From Rosenbergiella nectarea (GTDB taxonomy: Bacteria > Pseudomonadota > Gammaproteobacteria > Enterobacterales > Enterobacteriaceae): DNA of 64,000 nucleotides. The stretch covers positions 124,001 through 188,000 of the forward strand of contig NZ_FOGC01000006.1 in the NCBI RefSeq assembly GCF_900111105.1, in the 5' to 3' direction. Under the pieces are notes generated by a model. It did no database searches and was not told the DNA's origin. It saw only the letters and a program-made list of their open reading frames with translations. Within the stretch, counting starts at the first letter, position 1. Each line of letters starts with the position of its first letter. This document shows, piece by piece, positions 38,293 to 49,641 of this stretch. A program made the translations under genes and the position numbers.

Positions 38293-39285
38293 TTACATGA
38301 ATAGTGCATCAAGGCTCAGGCCTTGACCTTCTAAGATCTCGCGTAAACGACGTAGACCCTCAACTTGGATCTGACGAACACGTTCGCGGGTAAGTCCGAT
38401 TTCTTGGCCGACATCTTCAAGCGTAGCTGGCTCGTAGCCTAGCAGACCGAAACGACGCGCGAGAACTTCCCGCTGTTTGGCATTCAGTTCATACAACCAT
38501 TTCACGATACTTTGCTTCATATCGTTGTCTTGGTTGGTGTACTCTGGCGAGTTATCATCGTCGTCGGAAATCATGTCCAGTAATGACGTTTCCGAGTCGC
38601 CACCGATTGGCGTATCCACCGAAGCAATACGTTCATTAAGGCGAAGCATTCGACTGACATCCTCGACTGGCTTATCCAATTTCTGTGCAATATCTTCGGC
38701 AGTTGGCTCGTGGTCCAGAACTTGCGTCAGTTCACGTGCAGTACGTAAATACACATTTAATTCTTTAACGATATGGATAGGCAGACGAATGGTACGCGTC
38801 TGGTTCATGATAGCCCGCTCGATTGTTTGACGGATCCACCATGTCGCATAGGTAGAGAAGCGGAAACCTTTCTCAGGGTCAAACTTCTCGACCGCACGAA
38901 TCAAACCAAGGTTACCTTCTTCGATCAGATCGAGTAGCGGCAGGCCACGGTTGTTATAGCGACGCGAAATTTTCACCACCAGACGGAGGTTACTTTCGAT
39001 CATTCTACGGCGTGAAGCGACATCGCCTCGTAGCGCACGACGAGCAAAATAGATCTCTTCTTCTGCAGTAAGCAGTGGCGAGAAACCGATTTCACCTAGA
39101 TAGAGTTGAGTAGCGTCCAGAACCCGTTGGGATGAATTCGGCGAAAAGAGATCTTCCTCTGCGCTAGAAATTCCATAATCATCTTTAGAATCGCTGGTCG
39201 CATTCTGCTCTTCGAAAGCTACATTCTCATGATCGTCATAATCAACATCATGTAACTCTTCAACTTTACGCGTATTCTGACTCAT
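38293..39285 (-). CDS. rpoS: RNA polymerase sigma factor RpoS (sigma-38)
   Basis: Stationary-phase and general stress sigma factor, 330 residues from ATG 39285 ([11 protein letters not shown]) with AGGAGG at good spacing. The frame runs 14 codons further upstream, but the Shine-Dalgarno decides the start. Sigma regions are clear: 1.2 with [16 protein letters not shown], 2 with [59 protein letters not shown] in shorter motif blocks, and region 4 with [18 protein letters not shown]. The N-terminus has an acidic insert typical of enterobacterial RpoS. In E. coli the main rpoS promoter lies inside nlpD; the same gene order holds here. Confidence 0.98.
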   Translation of the reverse strand: MSQNTRKVEELHDVDYDDHENVAFEEQNATSDSKDDYGISSAEEDLFSPNSSQRVLDATQLYLGEIGFSPLLTAEEEIYFARRALRGDVASRRRMIESNLRLVVKISRRYNNRGLPLLDLIEEGNLGLIRAVEKFDPEKGFRFSTYATWWIRQTIERAIMNQTRTIRLPIHIVKELNVYLRTARELTQVLDHEPTAEDIAQKLDKPVEDVSRMLRLNERIASVDTPIGGDSETSLLDMISDDDDNSPEYTNQDNDMKQSIVKWLYELNAKQREVLARRFGLLGYEPATLEDVGQEIGLTRERVRQIQVEGLRRLREILEGQGLSLDALFM

Positions 39286-39327
39286 TGTGATGCCTCCTGG
39301 TCCTGGCAGAGCCAGAAGGCCCTGCAT

Positions 39328-40506
39328 CTATCGCTGCGGTAAATAACGCAACGGATTGACGGATTTTCCTTTATAACGAATTTCAAAGTGCAATCTTACC
39401 GAACTCGTCCCTGTACTGCCCATGGTGGCAATTTTTTGACCGGCAGTGACTTCTTGTTGCTCTCTAACCAACATCGTGTCGTTGTGTGCATAGGCGCTGA
39501 GGTAATCATCATTATGTTTGATGATAATCAGGTTACCGTAACCGCGTAACGCGTTCCCTGCATACACAACTCTACCTGCTGCTGTAGAGACCACTGCTTG
39601 ACCACGAGAACCCGCAATATCGATCCCCTTATTTCCACCTTCCGACGCCGAGAAACCATCAATAATGTTTCCTTTTGTCGGCCAACGCCAAGTCGTAATT
39701 GGCGTCGAGCTGGTCGTACTACTGACGGTCGGAGCGGTTGCCGGTGCCACAATAGGCGCCGCAGCACTCCCTGTTACAGCCGCTTTGCTCGGTAATAATT
39801 TACTGCTTGATTGAGCAGAATTATTGCTGCTTTGTTCGTCAGAATCTTCAGAATACGTAACTATTGGCTGTTGTGCAACCTCTTTGGGAACGGTTCTCTG
39901 AACATTATTTGCGCTATTGTTATTAGAAGAGATGTTATCTGCTTTACTAATTTCATTAGGCCCTGTTATGGGTTGTCCCGCACCGTTACCAATTTGGAGA
40001 ACTTGGCCAGCATTTAAGCTGTAAGGGGCTGCAATACTATTTTTTTGTGCAAGATCACGAAAATCGTTACCTGTAATCCATGCGATATAAAATAATGTAT
40101 CACCGCGCTTAACAGTGTAGGTGCTGCCGTTATAACTACCCTTAGGAATATTCCCATAATTACGGTTATAAACAATTTTGCCATTTTGCAGTTTCACTGG
40201 CTGGCTACTGACCACTTGCTGAGTAGACTGAACCGGCTGAGTCGATTGTACTGGCATTACTGGCTGAGACGCCTGAACGGGTTGTGCGGCCATTGAACGT
40301 GGCGCACGTGGGACAGTAGACGACGTCCTCGGATACTGCTGAACCGCACGTTGGGTGGAGCCTGCTGGCGCTCCGCCACTCGCACCAATAGCTGTGATCG
40401 GGGCTTGTGAATCGGTACTATCAGAACTACATCCTGCCAAGCTGGCAGCAATCAATGAGGCGAGCGCCATCTGGCGATAATTAATACTGTTGCTTCCTTT
40501 GCTCAT
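39328..40506 (-). CDS. nlpD: murein hydrolase activator NlpD (lipoprotein)
   Basis: Outer-membrane lipoprotein that activates the amidase AmiC at the septum. The product is 392 residues. The signal peptide ends at the lipobox LAGC (cysteine 26), followed by a Gln/Pro/Ser-rich linker with short repeats (STQPVQSTQ). A LysM domain at about residues 127-172 ([17 protein letters not shown]) precedes a C-terminal LytM/M23 domain. As in known NlpD the metalloprotease site is degenerate: KGIDIA lacks the first zinc His and RLHFEI lacks the first His of the HxH pair. It lies directly upstream of rpoS. Confidence 0.96.
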   Translation of the reverse strand: MSKGSNSINYRQMALASLIAASLAGCSSDSTDSQAPITAIGASGGAPAGSTQRAVQQYPRTSSTVPRAPRSMAAQPVQASQPVMPVQSTQPVQSTQQVVSSQPVKLQNGKIVYNRNYGNIPKGSYNGSTYTVKRGDTLFYIAWITGNDFRDLAQKNSIAAPYSLNAGQVLQIGNGAGQPITGPNEISKADNISSNNNSANNVQRTVPKEVAQQPIVTYSEDSDEQSSNNSAQSSSKLLPSKAAVTGSAAAPIVAPATAPTVSSTTSSTPITTWRWPTKGNIIDGFSASEGGNKGIDIAGSRGQAVVSTAAGRVVYAGNALRGYGNLIIIKHNDDYLSAYAHNDTMLVREQQEVTAGQKIATMGSTGTSSVRLHFEIRYKGKSVNPLRYLPQR

Positions 40507-40637
40507 TCATTCCCCCATAAGGCTTACGGCTATTGGTTTTACGATCCTCGTTCGGACTGTAAACAACTTAAATGAAATAATCGTCCAATAATAGCAGGCA
40601 ACGCCAAGACAGGCTATGAGACGATGTGAGGAAAACG

Positions 40638-41264
40638 TTAAGCCAGATCACCTGGAATTAACGGGACAAACCTTACTGGTTCAATCATATCGTCGGTGAA
40701 TTCTTCGCCAATACGTTGGATTCGCTGTAAAAATTGTTGCTCCTCGCCGACGGGGAGAACCATCACTCCCCCATCGGCTAATTGCGCCACAAGCTCGAGC
40801 GGAATCTGAGGAGCGGCTGCAGTCACAATAATGGCATCGAAAGGGCCACGAGAAACCCATCCATGCCATCCATCACCATGGCGTGTTGAGACGTTATGCA
40901 AATCGAGGTTTTTCAGTCGTCGTTTGGCCGCCCACTGTAAGCCTTTGATCCGCTCGACCGAATAAACGTGCTCAACCAAATTCGCCAATATAGCGGTTTG
41001 GTAACCCGACCCCGTGCCAATTTCGAGTACTCGTGAAAAAGGCGTTAGGCCGAGTAGTTCTGTCATTCTCGCAACCATATAGGGTTGCGAAATCGTTTGA
41101 CCGTAGCCGATAGGGAGTGCGTTATTGTCCCAAGCCTTATGCTCAAATGCCTCATCGACAAATTGTTCACGCGGTACCAGTGAAATAGCACGCAGTATCG
41201 ACTCATCAGCAATGCCGTGCTGACGCAAGTAATCAAGTAACATCTCTACACGCCGACTTAGCAT
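40638..41264 (-). CDS. pcm: protein-L-isoaspartate O-methyltransferase
   Basis: Methylates abnormal L-isoaspartyl residues in aged proteins using S-adenosylmethionine. The start at ATG 41264 ([18 protein letters not shown]) gives 208 residues, the E. coli length; a start ten codons earlier lies deeper inside surE. Motifs: [18 protein letters not shown], the SAM-binding [16 protein letters not shown], and the C-terminal MVLPVGEE. It overlaps the 3' end of surE by 7 bp, as in E. coli, where the two act in stationary-phase survival beside nlpD and rpoS. Confidence 0.96.
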   Translation of the reverse strand: MLSRRVEMLLDYLRQHGIADESILRAISLVPREQFVDEAFEHKAWDNNALPIGYGQTISQPYMVARMTELLGLTPFSRVLEIGTGSGYQTAILANLVEHVYSVERIKGLQWAAKRRLKNLDLHNVSTRHGDGWHGWVSRGPFDAIIVTAAAPQIPLELVAQLADGGVMVLPVGEEQQFLQRIQRIGEEFTDDMIEPVRFVPLIPGDLA

Positions 41265-42022
41265 GTGACTGGGCCCTCGACATTCCCTAACCATTCTGAT
41301 AATTGGGATACTGCATGGTATGCAGTAAGATCAATACCTAAGGGAGTGATAGAAACATAGCCTTGTTCTACCGCATCAAAATCTGTCCCTTCACCCGCAT
41401 CATGCGGCTTACCTTGTGGCCCGATCCAATAAAGGGTTTCACCCCGCGGATCACGCTGAGTTATTACCTTATTAGCAGGATGGCGATAACCACAGCGAGT
41501 GACTTTCCATCCTTTAATTTCCGCTAAAGGGAGATTAGGAACATTTATGTTTAGTACCGGACTCAACCGCAGCGGATGTTTCGCCAGTATTTTCAGAAGC
41601 TGGCAGGTAACCTCGGCAGCGGTATCGTAATGGGTATTGCCATTTAGCGATACCGCGAGTGCCGGTAAGCCAAGGTGACGGCCTTCGATGGCCGCGGCAA
41701 CCGTTCCTGAATAGATCACATCATCGCCAAGGTTTGGGCCAGCATTAATCCCAGAGATAACAATATCGGGCGCAGGTGTCATCAGGCAGTTCACACCAAG
41801 ATAGACACAATCTGTCGGAGTACCGTGCTGCACGGCAATATCACCATTGTCATGATGATAAGTGCGCAGTGGCATATCTAGGGTCAATGCACTCGATGCC
41901 CCACTACGGTTGCGGTCGGGAGCAATAATTTGGACGTCTACTGCTACGCTACGCAGTGCTTGGGCCAAACGTTGAATACCCGGTGCTAAGACACCGTCAT
42001 CATTACTCAGCAGGATCCTCAA
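41258..42022 (-). CDS. surE: 5'/3'-nucleotidase SurE
   Basis: Stationary-phase survival phosphatase acting on nucleoside monophosphates. The product is 254 residues. The N-terminal metal motif [14 protein letters not shown] is intact, and [24 protein letters not shown] and [29 protein letters not shown] follow. The only start that keeps the conserved N-terminus is TTG at 42022, with GGGAG nine bases upstream, inside the last codons of truD (20-bp overlap in another frame). A TTG start combined with overlap suggests low, coupled translation. Confidence 0.96.
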   Translation of the reverse strand: MRILLSNDDGVLAPGIQRLAQALRSVAVDVQIIAPDRNRSGASSALTLDMPLRTYHHDNGDIAVQHGTPTDCVYLGVNCLMTPAPDIVISGINAGPNLGDDVIYSGTVAAAIEGRHLGLPALAVSLNGNTHYDTAAEVTCQLLKILAKHPLRLSPVLNINVPNLPLAEIKGWKVTRCGYRHPANKVITQRDPRGETLYWIGPQGKPHDAGEGTDFDAVEQGYVSITPLGIDLTAYHAVSQLSEWLGNVEGPVTC

Positions 42023-43052
42023 TCATTTCTCCCTGTAACACGAGTTCTCTAACGACACTGGTTGCAAAGCTGCCTGCTGGCAACCAAAAGTCAAGCTGTA
42101 AATGCTGGCCATCTAACCATGTCCACGTCATGTCTCGCGGACAAACGAGCATCGCGCGGCGTGCTGCATCGACACGCTCATTTGATAACAGCGAGATAAA
42201 TGCCTGTTGCGTCGCCAACTGTTGTTGCTCGAATTCAGCGGCTACGCCAGTCACGACAGTGTTCCCCTTACCGACTAATGGGGCGGTTATACGCAGTTCA
42301 CCTTGTTGGACACGCGTTAGCGTCTCGCTAAATTCTTCTTCGCTCACGACAAACCAGCTCCCCCGCCCGGTAAGCTGCACACAATCGCCCACCCATAGTG
42401 TAGAGAGATTGGATTGTGCCGCGAGTCGAGCACTGGTAACTTGGTTAAAGATATCACTACGTATTGCGGAGAGTAGCAAGCTGCGCTTGGCACGGTCTTT
42501 AATCCGTATCTCTCCTGTTGCCCACTGTTGTGCGAGCGTTAAGTTATGGCGGTCTCGCCCAAAACGCTGTTCACCAAAATAGTTGGGGACCCCTCGTTCG
42601 GCAATCGCGGCTAACCGTTGCTCGACACTCGCTTTATCACTGACATCACGCACGATCAGTTCAAAAGTATTACCGGCCAAACCACCAATACGCACTTTAC
42701 GTTGGTGACGTGCCACGTCCAAGATCTCCACCCCTTCAAGGGTAAAGTGTGCAAAACTTGGCATCTCTTTACCCGGAAGGCGCGCGCAGAACGTTTGCTC
42801 AGTGACGGCGTGACGATCTTTCATCCCCGCATAACTGACTTCTCGGGCCGGTATTTTCAAATATTTCGCTAAGGCATCTGCCACAAAACGAGTATTGCAC
42901 CCCGTCTTACGTAGCCGAATTAATAAATGTTCACCTTGCTGATCAGCAGTATAGCCAAGATCTTCAATAACACGGAAGTCACTCGCTGACTGTTTAATGA
43001 TGCCTGTCGCTGTTGGCTTGCCCAATAGCCATTGCAGTGGAGTCGACTCCAT
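42003..43052 (-). CDS. truD: tRNA pseudouridine(13) synthase TruD
   Basis: Forms pseudouridine at position 13 of tRNA(Glu). The product is 349 residues, the usual length. The catalytic block [13 protein letters not shown] holds the key Asp near residue 80, preceded by [37 protein letters not shown], in the central part, is a TruD signature. The ATG overlaps the ispF stop as TAATG and the 3' end overlaps surE. Confidence 0.97.
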   Translation of the reverse strand: MESTPLQWLLGKPTATGIIKQSASDFRVIEDLGYTADQQGEHLLIRLRKTGCNTRFVADALAKYLKIPAREVSYAGMKDRHAVTEQTFCARLPGKEMPSFAHFTLEGVEILDVARHQRKVRIGGLAGNTFELIVRDVSDKASVEQRLAAIAERGVPNYFGEQRFGRDRHNLTLAQQWATGEIRIKDRAKRSLLLSAIRSDIFNQVTSARLAAQSNLSTLWVGDCVQLTGRGSWFVVSEEEFSETLTRVQQGELRITAPLVGKGNTVVTGVAAEFEQQQLATQQAFISLLSNERVDAARRAMLVCPRDMTWTWLDGQHLQLDFWLPAGSFATSVVRELVLQGEMIEDPAE

Positions 43053-43531
43053 TATCCGCCAACCTTTACCAGTAGCGCGACGGCTTCGCAGGCAATCCCT
43101 TCACCACGGCCAGTGAACCCGAGTTTTTCGGTGGTGGTGGCTTTGACATTGACGTCATCCATATGACACCCTAAGTCTTCGGCAATATTAATACGCATCT
43201 GTGGAATATGCGGTAACATCTTTGGCGCTTGCGCAATAATCGTCACATCGACATTCCCTATTGCATAACCTTTCTCTTGAATTCTACGCCAAGCTTCACG
43301 CAGCAGTCCGCGACTATCCGCGCCTTTGAAAGCGGGATCGGTATCGGGAAACAGTTTGCCGATATCGCCCAGCGCGACAGCACCGAGCAGAGCATCTGTT
43401 AATGCGTGTAAGGCGACATCGCCATCAGAATGGGCAAGAAAACCTTGCGGGAAGGGAATGCGAACCCCTCCAATTATCAGGGGACCTTCCCCGCCAAAAG
43501 CATGTACATCGAAACCGTGGCCAATACGCAT
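43052..43531 (-). CDS. ispF: 2-C-methyl-D-erythritol 2,4-cyclodiphosphate synthase
   Basis: Converts CDP-ME 2-phosphate to MEcPP in the MEP isoprenoid pathway. The product is 159 residues. Zinc ligands are visible in GHGFDVHAF and in [31 protein letters not shown] near the C-terminus is the conserved cytidine-contact region. It follows ispD by 10 bp and is coupled to truD by TAATG, the standard ispD-ispF-truD order. Confidence 0.98.
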   Translation of the reverse strand: MRIGHGFDVHAFGGEGPLIIGGVRIPFPQGFLAHSDGDVALHALTDALLGAVALGDIGKLFPDTDPAFKGADSRGLLREAWRRIQEKGYAIGNVDVTIIAQAPKMLPHIPQMRINIAEDLGCHMDDVNVKATTTEKLGFTGRGEGIACEAVALLVKVGG

Positions 43532-43541
43532 TATAATGCTC

Positions 43542-44252
43542 CTATTGGTTTTTTTGAGAGAGATAAAAGCCCGCTAACGCCAGATCTTCCGGGCGAGTCA
43601 CTTTTAAATTATCGCTTCGCCCTTCTACTAATATTGGCTGATAGCCCGCTAGCTCTAAGGCGGAGGCTTCGTCCGTAATCTCTTTACCTTGTTCAAGTGC
43701 TTGATGTAAGCACTGTTTAAGTAGCGATAGGGGGAATAATTGAGGGGTCAACGCATGCCAAAGATCGGCGCGTTCCACGCTGTGTTGCACGCGCTGTTCA
43801 CTAGCAATAGCCCGCTTCATCGTGTCTTTAACAGGGGTGGCTAATAAGCCTCCCACCGTAGAATGGCTAGTCAACCCGATTAAACGCTCAAGATCCTCAG
43901 AGGCTAAACATGGCCGAGCGGCATCATGCACTAGCACCCAAGATGTCGTCTGAGCGTCAATCACCGCCAAGCCTGCTAATACTGACTCTGCACGGGTTGC
44001 ACCACCCACCACCGTACTGACACGCGGATCACGCGCAATAGGTAATTGTTGAAATCGATCGTCTTCAGGGTGCAACGCAACGATGACCCTATTTATAGCC
44101 TGATGATCAATAAGCGCCGCAATGCTGTGTTCAAGAAGAGTTTTGGGGCCAATAGAGAGATATTGCTTTGGGCAAGATGATTGCATGCGGCTACCAATAC
44201 CGGCAGCAGGAACCACAGCAACAATTCCCGTAGTTGAAACGGTTTTCATCAT
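43542..44252 (-). CDS. ispD: 2-C-methyl-D-erythritol 4-phosphate cytidylyltransferase
   Basis: Couples MEP and CTP to give CDP-ME in isoprenoid synthesis. The product is 236 residues (two tandem Met codons at the start; either may be used). The nucleotidyltransferase signature [20 protein letters not shown] is at the N-terminus; [11 protein letters not shown] and [18 protein letters not shown] follow. It is 15 bp downstream of ftsB and 10 bp upstream of ispF. Confidence 0.98.
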   Translation of the reverse strand: MMKTVSTTGIVAVVPAAGIGSRMQSSCPKQYLSIGPKTLLEHSIAALIDHQAINRVIVALHPEDDRFQQLPIARDPRVSTVVGGATRAESVLAGLAVIDAQTTSWVLVHDAARPCLASEDLERLIGLTSHSTVGGLLATPVKDTMKRAIASEQRVQHSVERADLWHALTPQLFPLSLLKQCLHQALEQGKEITDEASALELAGYQPILVEGRSDNLKVTRPEDLALAGFYLSQKNQ

Positions 44253-44267
44253 TGATTTTCGTCGTTG

Positions 44268-44579
44268 TTATTGTCCTGATGCCGAATTATTTACGGCGTT
44301 ACGATTCTGTTCAGGCACTAAGCGAAAGAAGGTTTCACCAGGACGAATCATCCCAAGTTCATCTCGAGAACGTTCCTCAATGGCTTCGGAACCACCATTC
44401 AGATCGTCAATTTCAGCGAACAGTTGGTCGTTACGCGCTTTTAATTTGGCATTAGCATCTTGATGCTGCGTAACTTCCTCGCTGACGCGACTGTAATCAT
44501 GGATACCATTTTTACCGAGCCACAATGAATATTGTAACCATCCCAGTAAAATGAGTAGCAATAAAGTGAGTTTTCCCAT
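44268..44579 (-). CDS. ftsB: cell division protein FtsB
   Basis: Bitopic divisome protein that works with FtsL and FtsQ. The start at ATG 44579 (MGKLTLLLL) gives 103 residues, identical in length to E. coli FtsB; an upstream in-frame start adds eleven residues without support. One membrane segment (residues ~4-21) is followed by a coiled-coil ([21 protein letters not shown]) and the conserved [21 protein letters not shown]. Confidence 0.96.
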   Translation of the reverse strand: MGKLTLLLLILLGWLQYSLWLGKNGIHDYSRVSEEVTQHQDANAKLKARNDQLFAEIDDLNGGSEAIEERSRDELGMIRPGETFFRLVPEQNRNAVNNSASGQ

Positions 44580-44697
44580 CCTTCCCCCCAACAGAGTCGC
44601 TAATCTTCCCATAAGTTAGCGCCCGACTCCACTGTAACCTGTCGCAAGTCAGCGTTTTCCGACAACTTTTAGGCTACGCAGTGAGATAACTGTGGCT

Positions 44698-45018
44698 TTA
44701 CCAGCCGACAAACGCATAAAAGAGTCCCCAAAAACTGCCACTCACTAGCAGTAGTGTCAGTATAAAAGTTAGGAAGATCTTCTGTTGTTGCCAAACCGAA
44801 ATCGCCATCCCAGAAAAAACGGCGACGGGTAATAAAGCCAAAAAGAAAGGCCAAGTATAGAGGAAAAAAAACAGTACACTGGCCCCGAACGCGATGAAGG
44901 GGGAAAGTATTGCGAGGAAGTAAGCAAAAAGGCCAAAGCACCCCCCCGCAACGAGTGTTGAGGGCCACTCTTTAGGTAATGAGGGACGGATCATAACGGG
45001 GTCTGGCAACTCTGGCAT
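44698..45018 (-). CDS. ygbE: DUF3561 family inner-membrane protein (YgbE-like)
   Basis: A 106-residue protein with three hydrophobic segments (about residues 24-45, 50-70 and 82-103) and a short N-terminal cytoplasmic tail rich in Pro. It corresponds in position and form to E. coli YgbE (DUF3561), of unknown function, lying between cysC and ftsB. No catalytic motif is visible. Confidence 0.85.
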   Translation of the reverse strand: MPELPDPVMIRPSLPKEWPSTLVAGGCFGLFAYFLAILSPFIAFGASVLFFFLYTWPFFLALLPVAVFSGMAISVWQQQKIFLTFILTLLLVSGSFWGLFYAFVGW

Positions 45019-45044
45019 AGCAATCGTAACTTATCCTTGGAGGG

Positions 45045-45650
45045 TTAAGCTGCGATAATAGCGCGCTCACGTAACAGATTGATGATTTGCTCGCTCAGTT
45101 TTGTAACCAATTGTTCGCCATCGACCCGTAATTCTGGTGAGAGCGGCGCTTCGTAGCCGGAGCCAATCCCCGTGAAGTCTTTAATTTCACCCGCTCTCGC
45201 TTTCCGATAGAGCCCTTTCGGATCGCGAGCTTCACAGATTTCGGGGGCCGTATCGACAAATATTTCGATGAATCTTTCTTCACCAATCAGCTCACGTGCT
45301 AACTGTCGCTCACTACGGTGCGGCGAAATAAAAGCCGTTAAGACAATCAGCCCGGCATCAGCCATCAACTTCGCCACTTCACTGATACGACGAATATTCT
45401 CCTTGCGGTCGTTATCACTGAACCCAAGATCTCGGCACAACCCTTGGCGAATATTATCGCCATCGAGCAGAAAGGTGCTACTCCCCAGCTGATGGAGCGC
45501 CTGCTCCACGGCACCTGAAAGTGTCGACTTGCCAGACCCCGAAAGCCCAGTAAACCAGACCACTGCACCACGGTGGCGGTGCAGCGTTTCACGCATTTCT
45601 GGTGTGACGGCATGTTCATGCCACACAATATTTTCAGCTTGCCGACTCAT
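45045..45650 (-). CDS. cysC: adenylyl-sulfate kinase
   Basis: Phosphorylates APS to PAPS in sulfate assimilation. The product is 201 residues. Walker [10 protein letters not shown] is at about residues 35-43, followed by [29 protein letters not shown], the APS-kinase lid region, and [34 protein letters not shown] in separated motifs. Its ATG overlaps the cysN stop as ATGA. It is last in the cysG-cysD-cysN-cysC order. Confidence 0.97.
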   Translation of the reverse strand: MSRQAENIVWHEHAVTPEMRETLHRHRGAVVWFTGLSGSGKSTLSGAVEQALHQLGSSTFLLDGDNIRQGLCRDLGFSDNDRKENIRRISEVAKLMADAGLIVLTAFISPHRSERQLARELIGEERFIEIFVDTAPEICEARDPKGLYRKARAGEIKDFTGIGSGYEAPLSPELRVDGEQLVTKLSEQIINLLRERAIIAA

Positions 45651-47080
45651 TTAAGGCTGTCTCGTAAATTTTTGGCATCCCAATGTGGGAAGTGTTTACG
45701 GACCAGATCATTAAGTTCAAGTTCGAAAGCACTGAATTGTCCGGTCGATTGTGTCGCGTCGAGCGTACGTGTCTGATACACCATGCCCGCGCCCACGGTG
45801 ACATTACTAAGGCGATCAATAAAGATTAAGCCGCCGGTAACCGGGTTTTCTGCGTAAGGGTCAAGCATTAACGGCTCATCGAAGGTTAAGGCGACACGCC
45901 CAATGGCATTTAGCGGCAGACTCTCCGCCTCGCTGGTGGCTAAGGTATTAATATTGACTTGATGAATGATTTCATCAACCACCGCGCGTGCCGTTTTACC
46001 TGCTACTTTAATCTGGTAACTTTGTCCCGGCTGTAACGCATTCTCTGCCATCCATACCACATCAACTTCTGCAGCATGGGTCGGACTTAATTGTGCATCA
46101 CCGTCAACTAACAGGTCACCGCGCGAAATATCAATTTCCGTTTCCAACACCAGCGTCACGGCTTCGCCTGCCGAAGCCTGCGGTAAGTCGCCGTCAAAAG
46201 TAGTGATCTTAGCCACGCGGCTGCTAACACCGGACGGTAAGACTTTGATGCCTTGTCCAACCGATACCGTGCCTGATGCAACAGTGCCGGCATAGCCTCG
46301 AAAATCGAGGTTTGGACGATTGACGTATTGTACAGGGAAGCGCATAGCTTGCCCTTCACTCACTCTTATCACTTCCACCGTTTCAAGAATTTCAAGCAGT
46401 GTTGGCCCGCTGTACCATGGCATGTACTGACTGTTAGCCGCGATATTCTCACCCTCTAGAGCAGAGACTGGAACGAAACGGATATCGAGGTCTTTCGGTA
46501 ATTGCTCTGCAAAATCGAGGTATTGCTGGACGATCTCATTAAACGTGGTCTCGTTATACTCAACCAGATCCATCTTATTTACCGCAACGACCAAGTGTTT
46601 GATACCCAATAAGGTTGAGATAAAACTATGGCGGCGAGTTTGATCCAGTACACCTTTACGCGCATCGATGAGGAGGATGGCCAAATCACAGGTCGAGGCA
46701 CCCGTTGCCATATTCCGCGTATATTGCTCATGCCCGGGGGTGTCCGCGATGATGAATTTGCGTTTTTCGGTAGAAAAATAGCGGTAAGCCACATCAATAG
46801 TGATACCTTGCTCACGCTCGGCTTGTAAGCCATCTACCAGTAAGGCTAAATCAAGCTTCTCACCTTGGGTACCATGGCGTTTGCTGTCATTGTGTAGCGA
46901 AGAGAGCTGGTCTTCATAAATTTGACGGGTATCGTGTAACAGACGGCCAATCAGGGTACTTTTCCCATCATCGACGCTGCCGCACGTTAAAAATCTTAAT
47001 AGGCTTTTGTGTTGCTGAGCGGTCAACCAAGCTTCTACGCCACCTTGTTCGGCAATTTGTTGTGCTAATGCATTATTCAT
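45647..47080 (-). CDS. cysN: sulfate adenylyltransferase subunit 1 (GTPase)
   Basis: EF-Tu-like GTPase subunit that drives APS formation by CysD. The product is 477 residues. G1 GSVDDGKST begins at residue 34, the switch II motif is [12 protein letters not shown] and the NKMD motif lies in [10 protein letters not shown]. The protein ends after the beta-barrel domains, so it is not fused to CysC, which is separate. AGGATC lies upstream of the ATG. It overlaps cysC by 4 bp and follows cysD by 10 bp. Confidence 0.97.
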   Translation of the reverse strand: MNNALAQQIAEQGGVEAWLTAQQHKSLLRFLTCGSVDDGKSTLIGRLLHDTRQIYEDQLSSLHNDSKRHGTQGEKLDLALLVDGLQAEREQGITIDVAYRYFSTEKRKFIIADTPGHEQYTRNMATGASTCDLAILLIDARKGVLDQTRRHSFISTLLGIKHLVVAVNKMDLVEYNETTFNEIVQQYLDFAEQLPKDLDIRFVPVSALEGENIAANSQYMPWYSGPTLLEILETVEVIRVSEGQAMRFPVQYVNRPNLDFRGYAGTVASGTVSVGQGIKVLPSGVSSRVAKITTFDGDLPQASAGEAVTLVLETEIDISRGDLLVDGDAQLSPTHAAEVDVVWMAENALQPGQSYQIKVAGKTARAVVDEIIHQVNINTLATSEAESLPLNAIGRVALTFDEPLMLDPYAENPVTGGLIFIDRLSNVTVGAGMVYQTRTLDATQSTGQFSAFELELNDLVRKHFPHWDAKNLRDSLK

Positions 47081-47090
47081 AATCAGATCC

Positions 47091-47999
47091 TTAGAAGTAA
47101 CCCTGGCGTTTTTTCATTTCCATCGATCCGGCTTGGTCCCGGTCAATAACGCGCCCTTGACGCTCGCTGGTCGTGGATACCAACATCTCTTCAATGATTT
47201 CCGGTAACGTCTCAGCGGACGACTCTACCGCGCCCGTCAGCGGCCAGCATCCTAGGGTACGGAAACGGACCTTACGCTGTTCAATTTTTTCACCCGGCTG
47301 TAAGTCAATGCGGTCGTCATCGATCATCATTAACATACCATCACGTTCCAATACCGGTCGCTCCGCGGCCAAGTAAAGGGGAACGATCTCAATATTCTCT
47401 AAAAAGATATACTGCCAGATATCGAGTTCGGTCCAGTTAGAGAGCGGGAACACACGGATACTTTCGCCTTTGTTGATCTGCCCGTTATAGTTGTGCCAGA
47501 GCTCTGGCCGTTGGTTTTTCGGATCCCAACGGTGGAAACGATCACGGAACGAATAAATACGCTCTTTAGCGCGGGATTTCTCTTCATCGCGGCGAGCGCC
47601 ACCGAAAGCCGCATCAAACCCATATTTGTTTAATGCTTGCTTTAACCCTTCGGTTTTCATGATATCGGTGTGTTTGGCACTACCATGCACAAAGGGATTA
47701 ATGCCCATTGCCACCCCTTCAGGGTTACGGTGGACGATTAACTCTGCGCCGATTTCTTTGACGGTACGGTCACGGAATTCGTACATTTGCTTGAACTTCC
47801 AGCCCGTATCGACATGCAAAAGGGGGAACGGTAATTTGCCAGGATAAAAAGCTTTACGGGCTAGGTGCAACATGACCGAAGAATCTTTACCGATCGAGTA
47901 CATCATGACCGGATTAGAAAATTCTGCCGCCACTTCGCGTAGGATGTGAATACTCTCTGCTTCCAGCTGACGCAGGTGAGTTAGTCGTTGTGGGTCCAT
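47091..47999 (-). CDS. cysD: sulfate adenylyltransferase subunit 2
   Basis: Catalytic subunit that makes adenosine 5'-phosphosulfate from ATP and sulfate. The start at ATG 47999 ([16 protein letters not shown]) gives 302 residues, the E. coli length; an upstream TTG would lie close to the cysG stop. The PP-loop motif [19 protein letters not shown] and the family blocks [21 protein letters not shown] and [16 protein letters not shown] are present. It begins 8 bp after cysG. Confidence 0.97.
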   Translation of the reverse strand: MDPQRLTHLRQLEAESIHILREVAAEFSNPVMMYSIGKDSSVMLHLARKAFYPGKLPFPLLHVDTGWKFKQMYEFRDRTVKEIGAELIVHRNPEGVAMGINPFVHGSAKHTDIMKTEGLKQALNKYGFDAAFGGARRDEEKSRAKERIYSFRDRFHRWDPKNQRPELWHNYNGQINKGESIRVFPLSNWTELDIWQYIFLENIEIVPLYLAAERPVLERDGMLMMIDDDRIDLQPGEKIEQRKVRFRTLGCWPLTGAVESSAETLPEIIEEMLVSTTSERQGRVIDRDQAGSMEMKKRQGYF

Positions 48000-48007
48000 A
48001 CGATACC

Positions 48008-49423
48008 TCAAATAATGGGTGTAAGCGCTGAAGAGGAAGTAATCGATGCGGATGACTTCTGAAACCAGGCTAAATGCTTATGTAAGTGAACAACCTCGCC
48101 AATCACCACTAATGCCGGCGTAGGCGCTTTGGCCGCTAAGTCCGAGAGCTGGTCGAGGCGACCGGTCAACACCTGTTGATCCTGTCGAGTCCCTCGCCCA
48201 ATCACCGCAACGGGCGTATCGGCGGCGCGTCCGTGTTCGATCAGGCGACGGCTAATTTCTGCCGCTTTCACCGTGCCCATATAAATGGCCAGGGTTTGAT
48301 CGCTTAAGGCTAAGGCCGCCCAGTCAGGCTCCCGTCCATCTTTACGGCAGTGTCCGGTGATAAACACCGCACTTTGCGCATAGTCACGGTGGGTCAGCGG
48401 AATTCCCGCATAAGCGGTTGCTCCTGCTGCTGCCGTGATCCCGGGAACGACTTGGAAAGGGATGTTTGCCGCAACGGCTGCTTCAAGCTCTTCGCCCCCG
48501 CGCCCAAAAATAAACGGGTCGCCGCCTTTCAGACGAACGACTTTTTTCCCTTCTAACGCCAGGGTGACAAGTAATTGGTTAGTTTCGTCTTGCGGGACTG
48601 AGTGAGCGCCGGCCCGTTTACCCACACAAATACGCTCGGCATCACGACGGACAAGATCCAATACCTCTTCGCTGACCAGATGATCGTAAAGCACCACATC
48701 GGCCAACTGCATGACTTGTAGACCTCGTAGGGTCAATAGACCAGGATCTCCCGGCCCACCGCCGACTAGATAAATTTCACCACGTTGTGAAATAGGCTGA
48801 TGCAAGCTATCTGCCAGGATTTTTTCAGCCTGAGGCAGATTGCCAGCCGTAGCTTGATGTAAATATTCACCGTTAAAAAGGCGCTCCCAAAAACGGCGTC
48901 GATCCGCCATCCGATGGAAACGCTGTTTAACGCGATCGCGCCATTGTCCAGCGAGCTGTGCAGCATCGCCTAACCGTGCAGGCAATAACGTCTCAATCTT
49001 TTCGCGCAATGACCGAGCAAGTACCGGTGCCGTACCCGCAGAGGAGATCGCCACAATAATCGGGGACCGATCGACGATTGAGGGAAAAATAAAGCTGCAA
49101 CGGGCTTGGTCATCGACGACATTGACCAATTTAAACTTACGTTGGGCATCTTGATAGACCCGTTCATTTAATATTGAATCGTCGGTCGCGGCGATAACAA
49201 AGAAAACCTGATCAATTTGTGCCGCATCGTACTCTGTGGCGATCCATAAGACTTTTTTCTCATTGACCCACGCGTTAACCTCTTCCGAGAGCTGACGAGC
49301 GGCGATATGGACGATAGCGTTCGCGCGGAGTAAAAGATCGATTTTTCGCGATGCGATTTCTCCACCACCTATTACTAGAACCGGGCGGTTTTTTAATTCA
49401 GCAAATAGCGGTAAGTAGTCCAC
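48008..49423 (-). CDS. cysG: siroheme synthase CysG
   Basis: Trifunctional enzyme: uroporphyrinogen-III methylation, NAD-dependent dehydrogenation and iron insertion to make siroheme, the cofactor of sulfite reductase. The N-terminal dehydrogenase/ferrochelatase part has [18 protein letters not shown]; the C-terminal methyltransferase has [19 protein letters not shown] from residue ~215 and [15 protein letters not shown]. The start is a GTG: 49423 ([10 protein letters not shown]) matches the usual N-terminus, with another GTG two codons earlier. The ribosome-binding site is weak. The gene leads the cysDNC operon here instead of sitting with nirBD as in E. coli. Confidence 0.95.
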   Translation of the reverse strand: MDYLPLFAELKNRPVLVIGGGEIASRKIDLLLRANAIVHIAARQLSEEVNAWVNEKKVLWIATEYDAAQIDQVFFVIAATDDSILNERVYQDAQRKFKLVNVVDDQARCSFIFPSIVDRSPIIVAISSAGTAPVLARSLREKIETLLPARLGDAAQLAGQWRDRVKQRFHRMADRRRFWERLFNGEYLHQATAGNLPQAEKILADSLHQPISQRGEIYLVGGGPGDPGLLTLRGLQVMQLADVVLYDHLVSEEVLDLVRRDAERICVGKRAGAHSVPQDETNQLLVTLALEGKKVVRLKGGDPFIFGRGGEELEAAVAANIPFQVVPGITAAAGATAYAGIPLTHRDYAQSAVFITGHCRKDGREPDWAALALSDQTLAIYMGTVKAAEISRRLIEHGRAADTPVAVIGRGTRQDQQVLTGRLDQLSDLAAKAPTPALVVIGEVVHLHKHLAWFQKSSASITSSSALTPII

Positions 49424-49641
49424 ACACACTCAGTAAAGTTAGTCTTTCAATGAATAAACTATATAAGCTTAATTGCCTATTGATGAAATGTTGTTTTGGA
49501 ATGAGCAGTAACTTTATGGAATAAGCTTAGCGATTTTTTTGCTTTAGCCTTTGGCCGTAGTAAATCAGATAATTTGCTGACTTTACGTGAGGTGATTAAT
49601 GCTATTATCTTGGCTGAGCCACCGAGTGGAACCCATTAATA

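Noticed and set aside
49430-49641. Promoter or CysB site between cysG and iap
   Set aside because: CysB sites are too loosely defined to place by eye and no clear -35/-10 pair was recognised.
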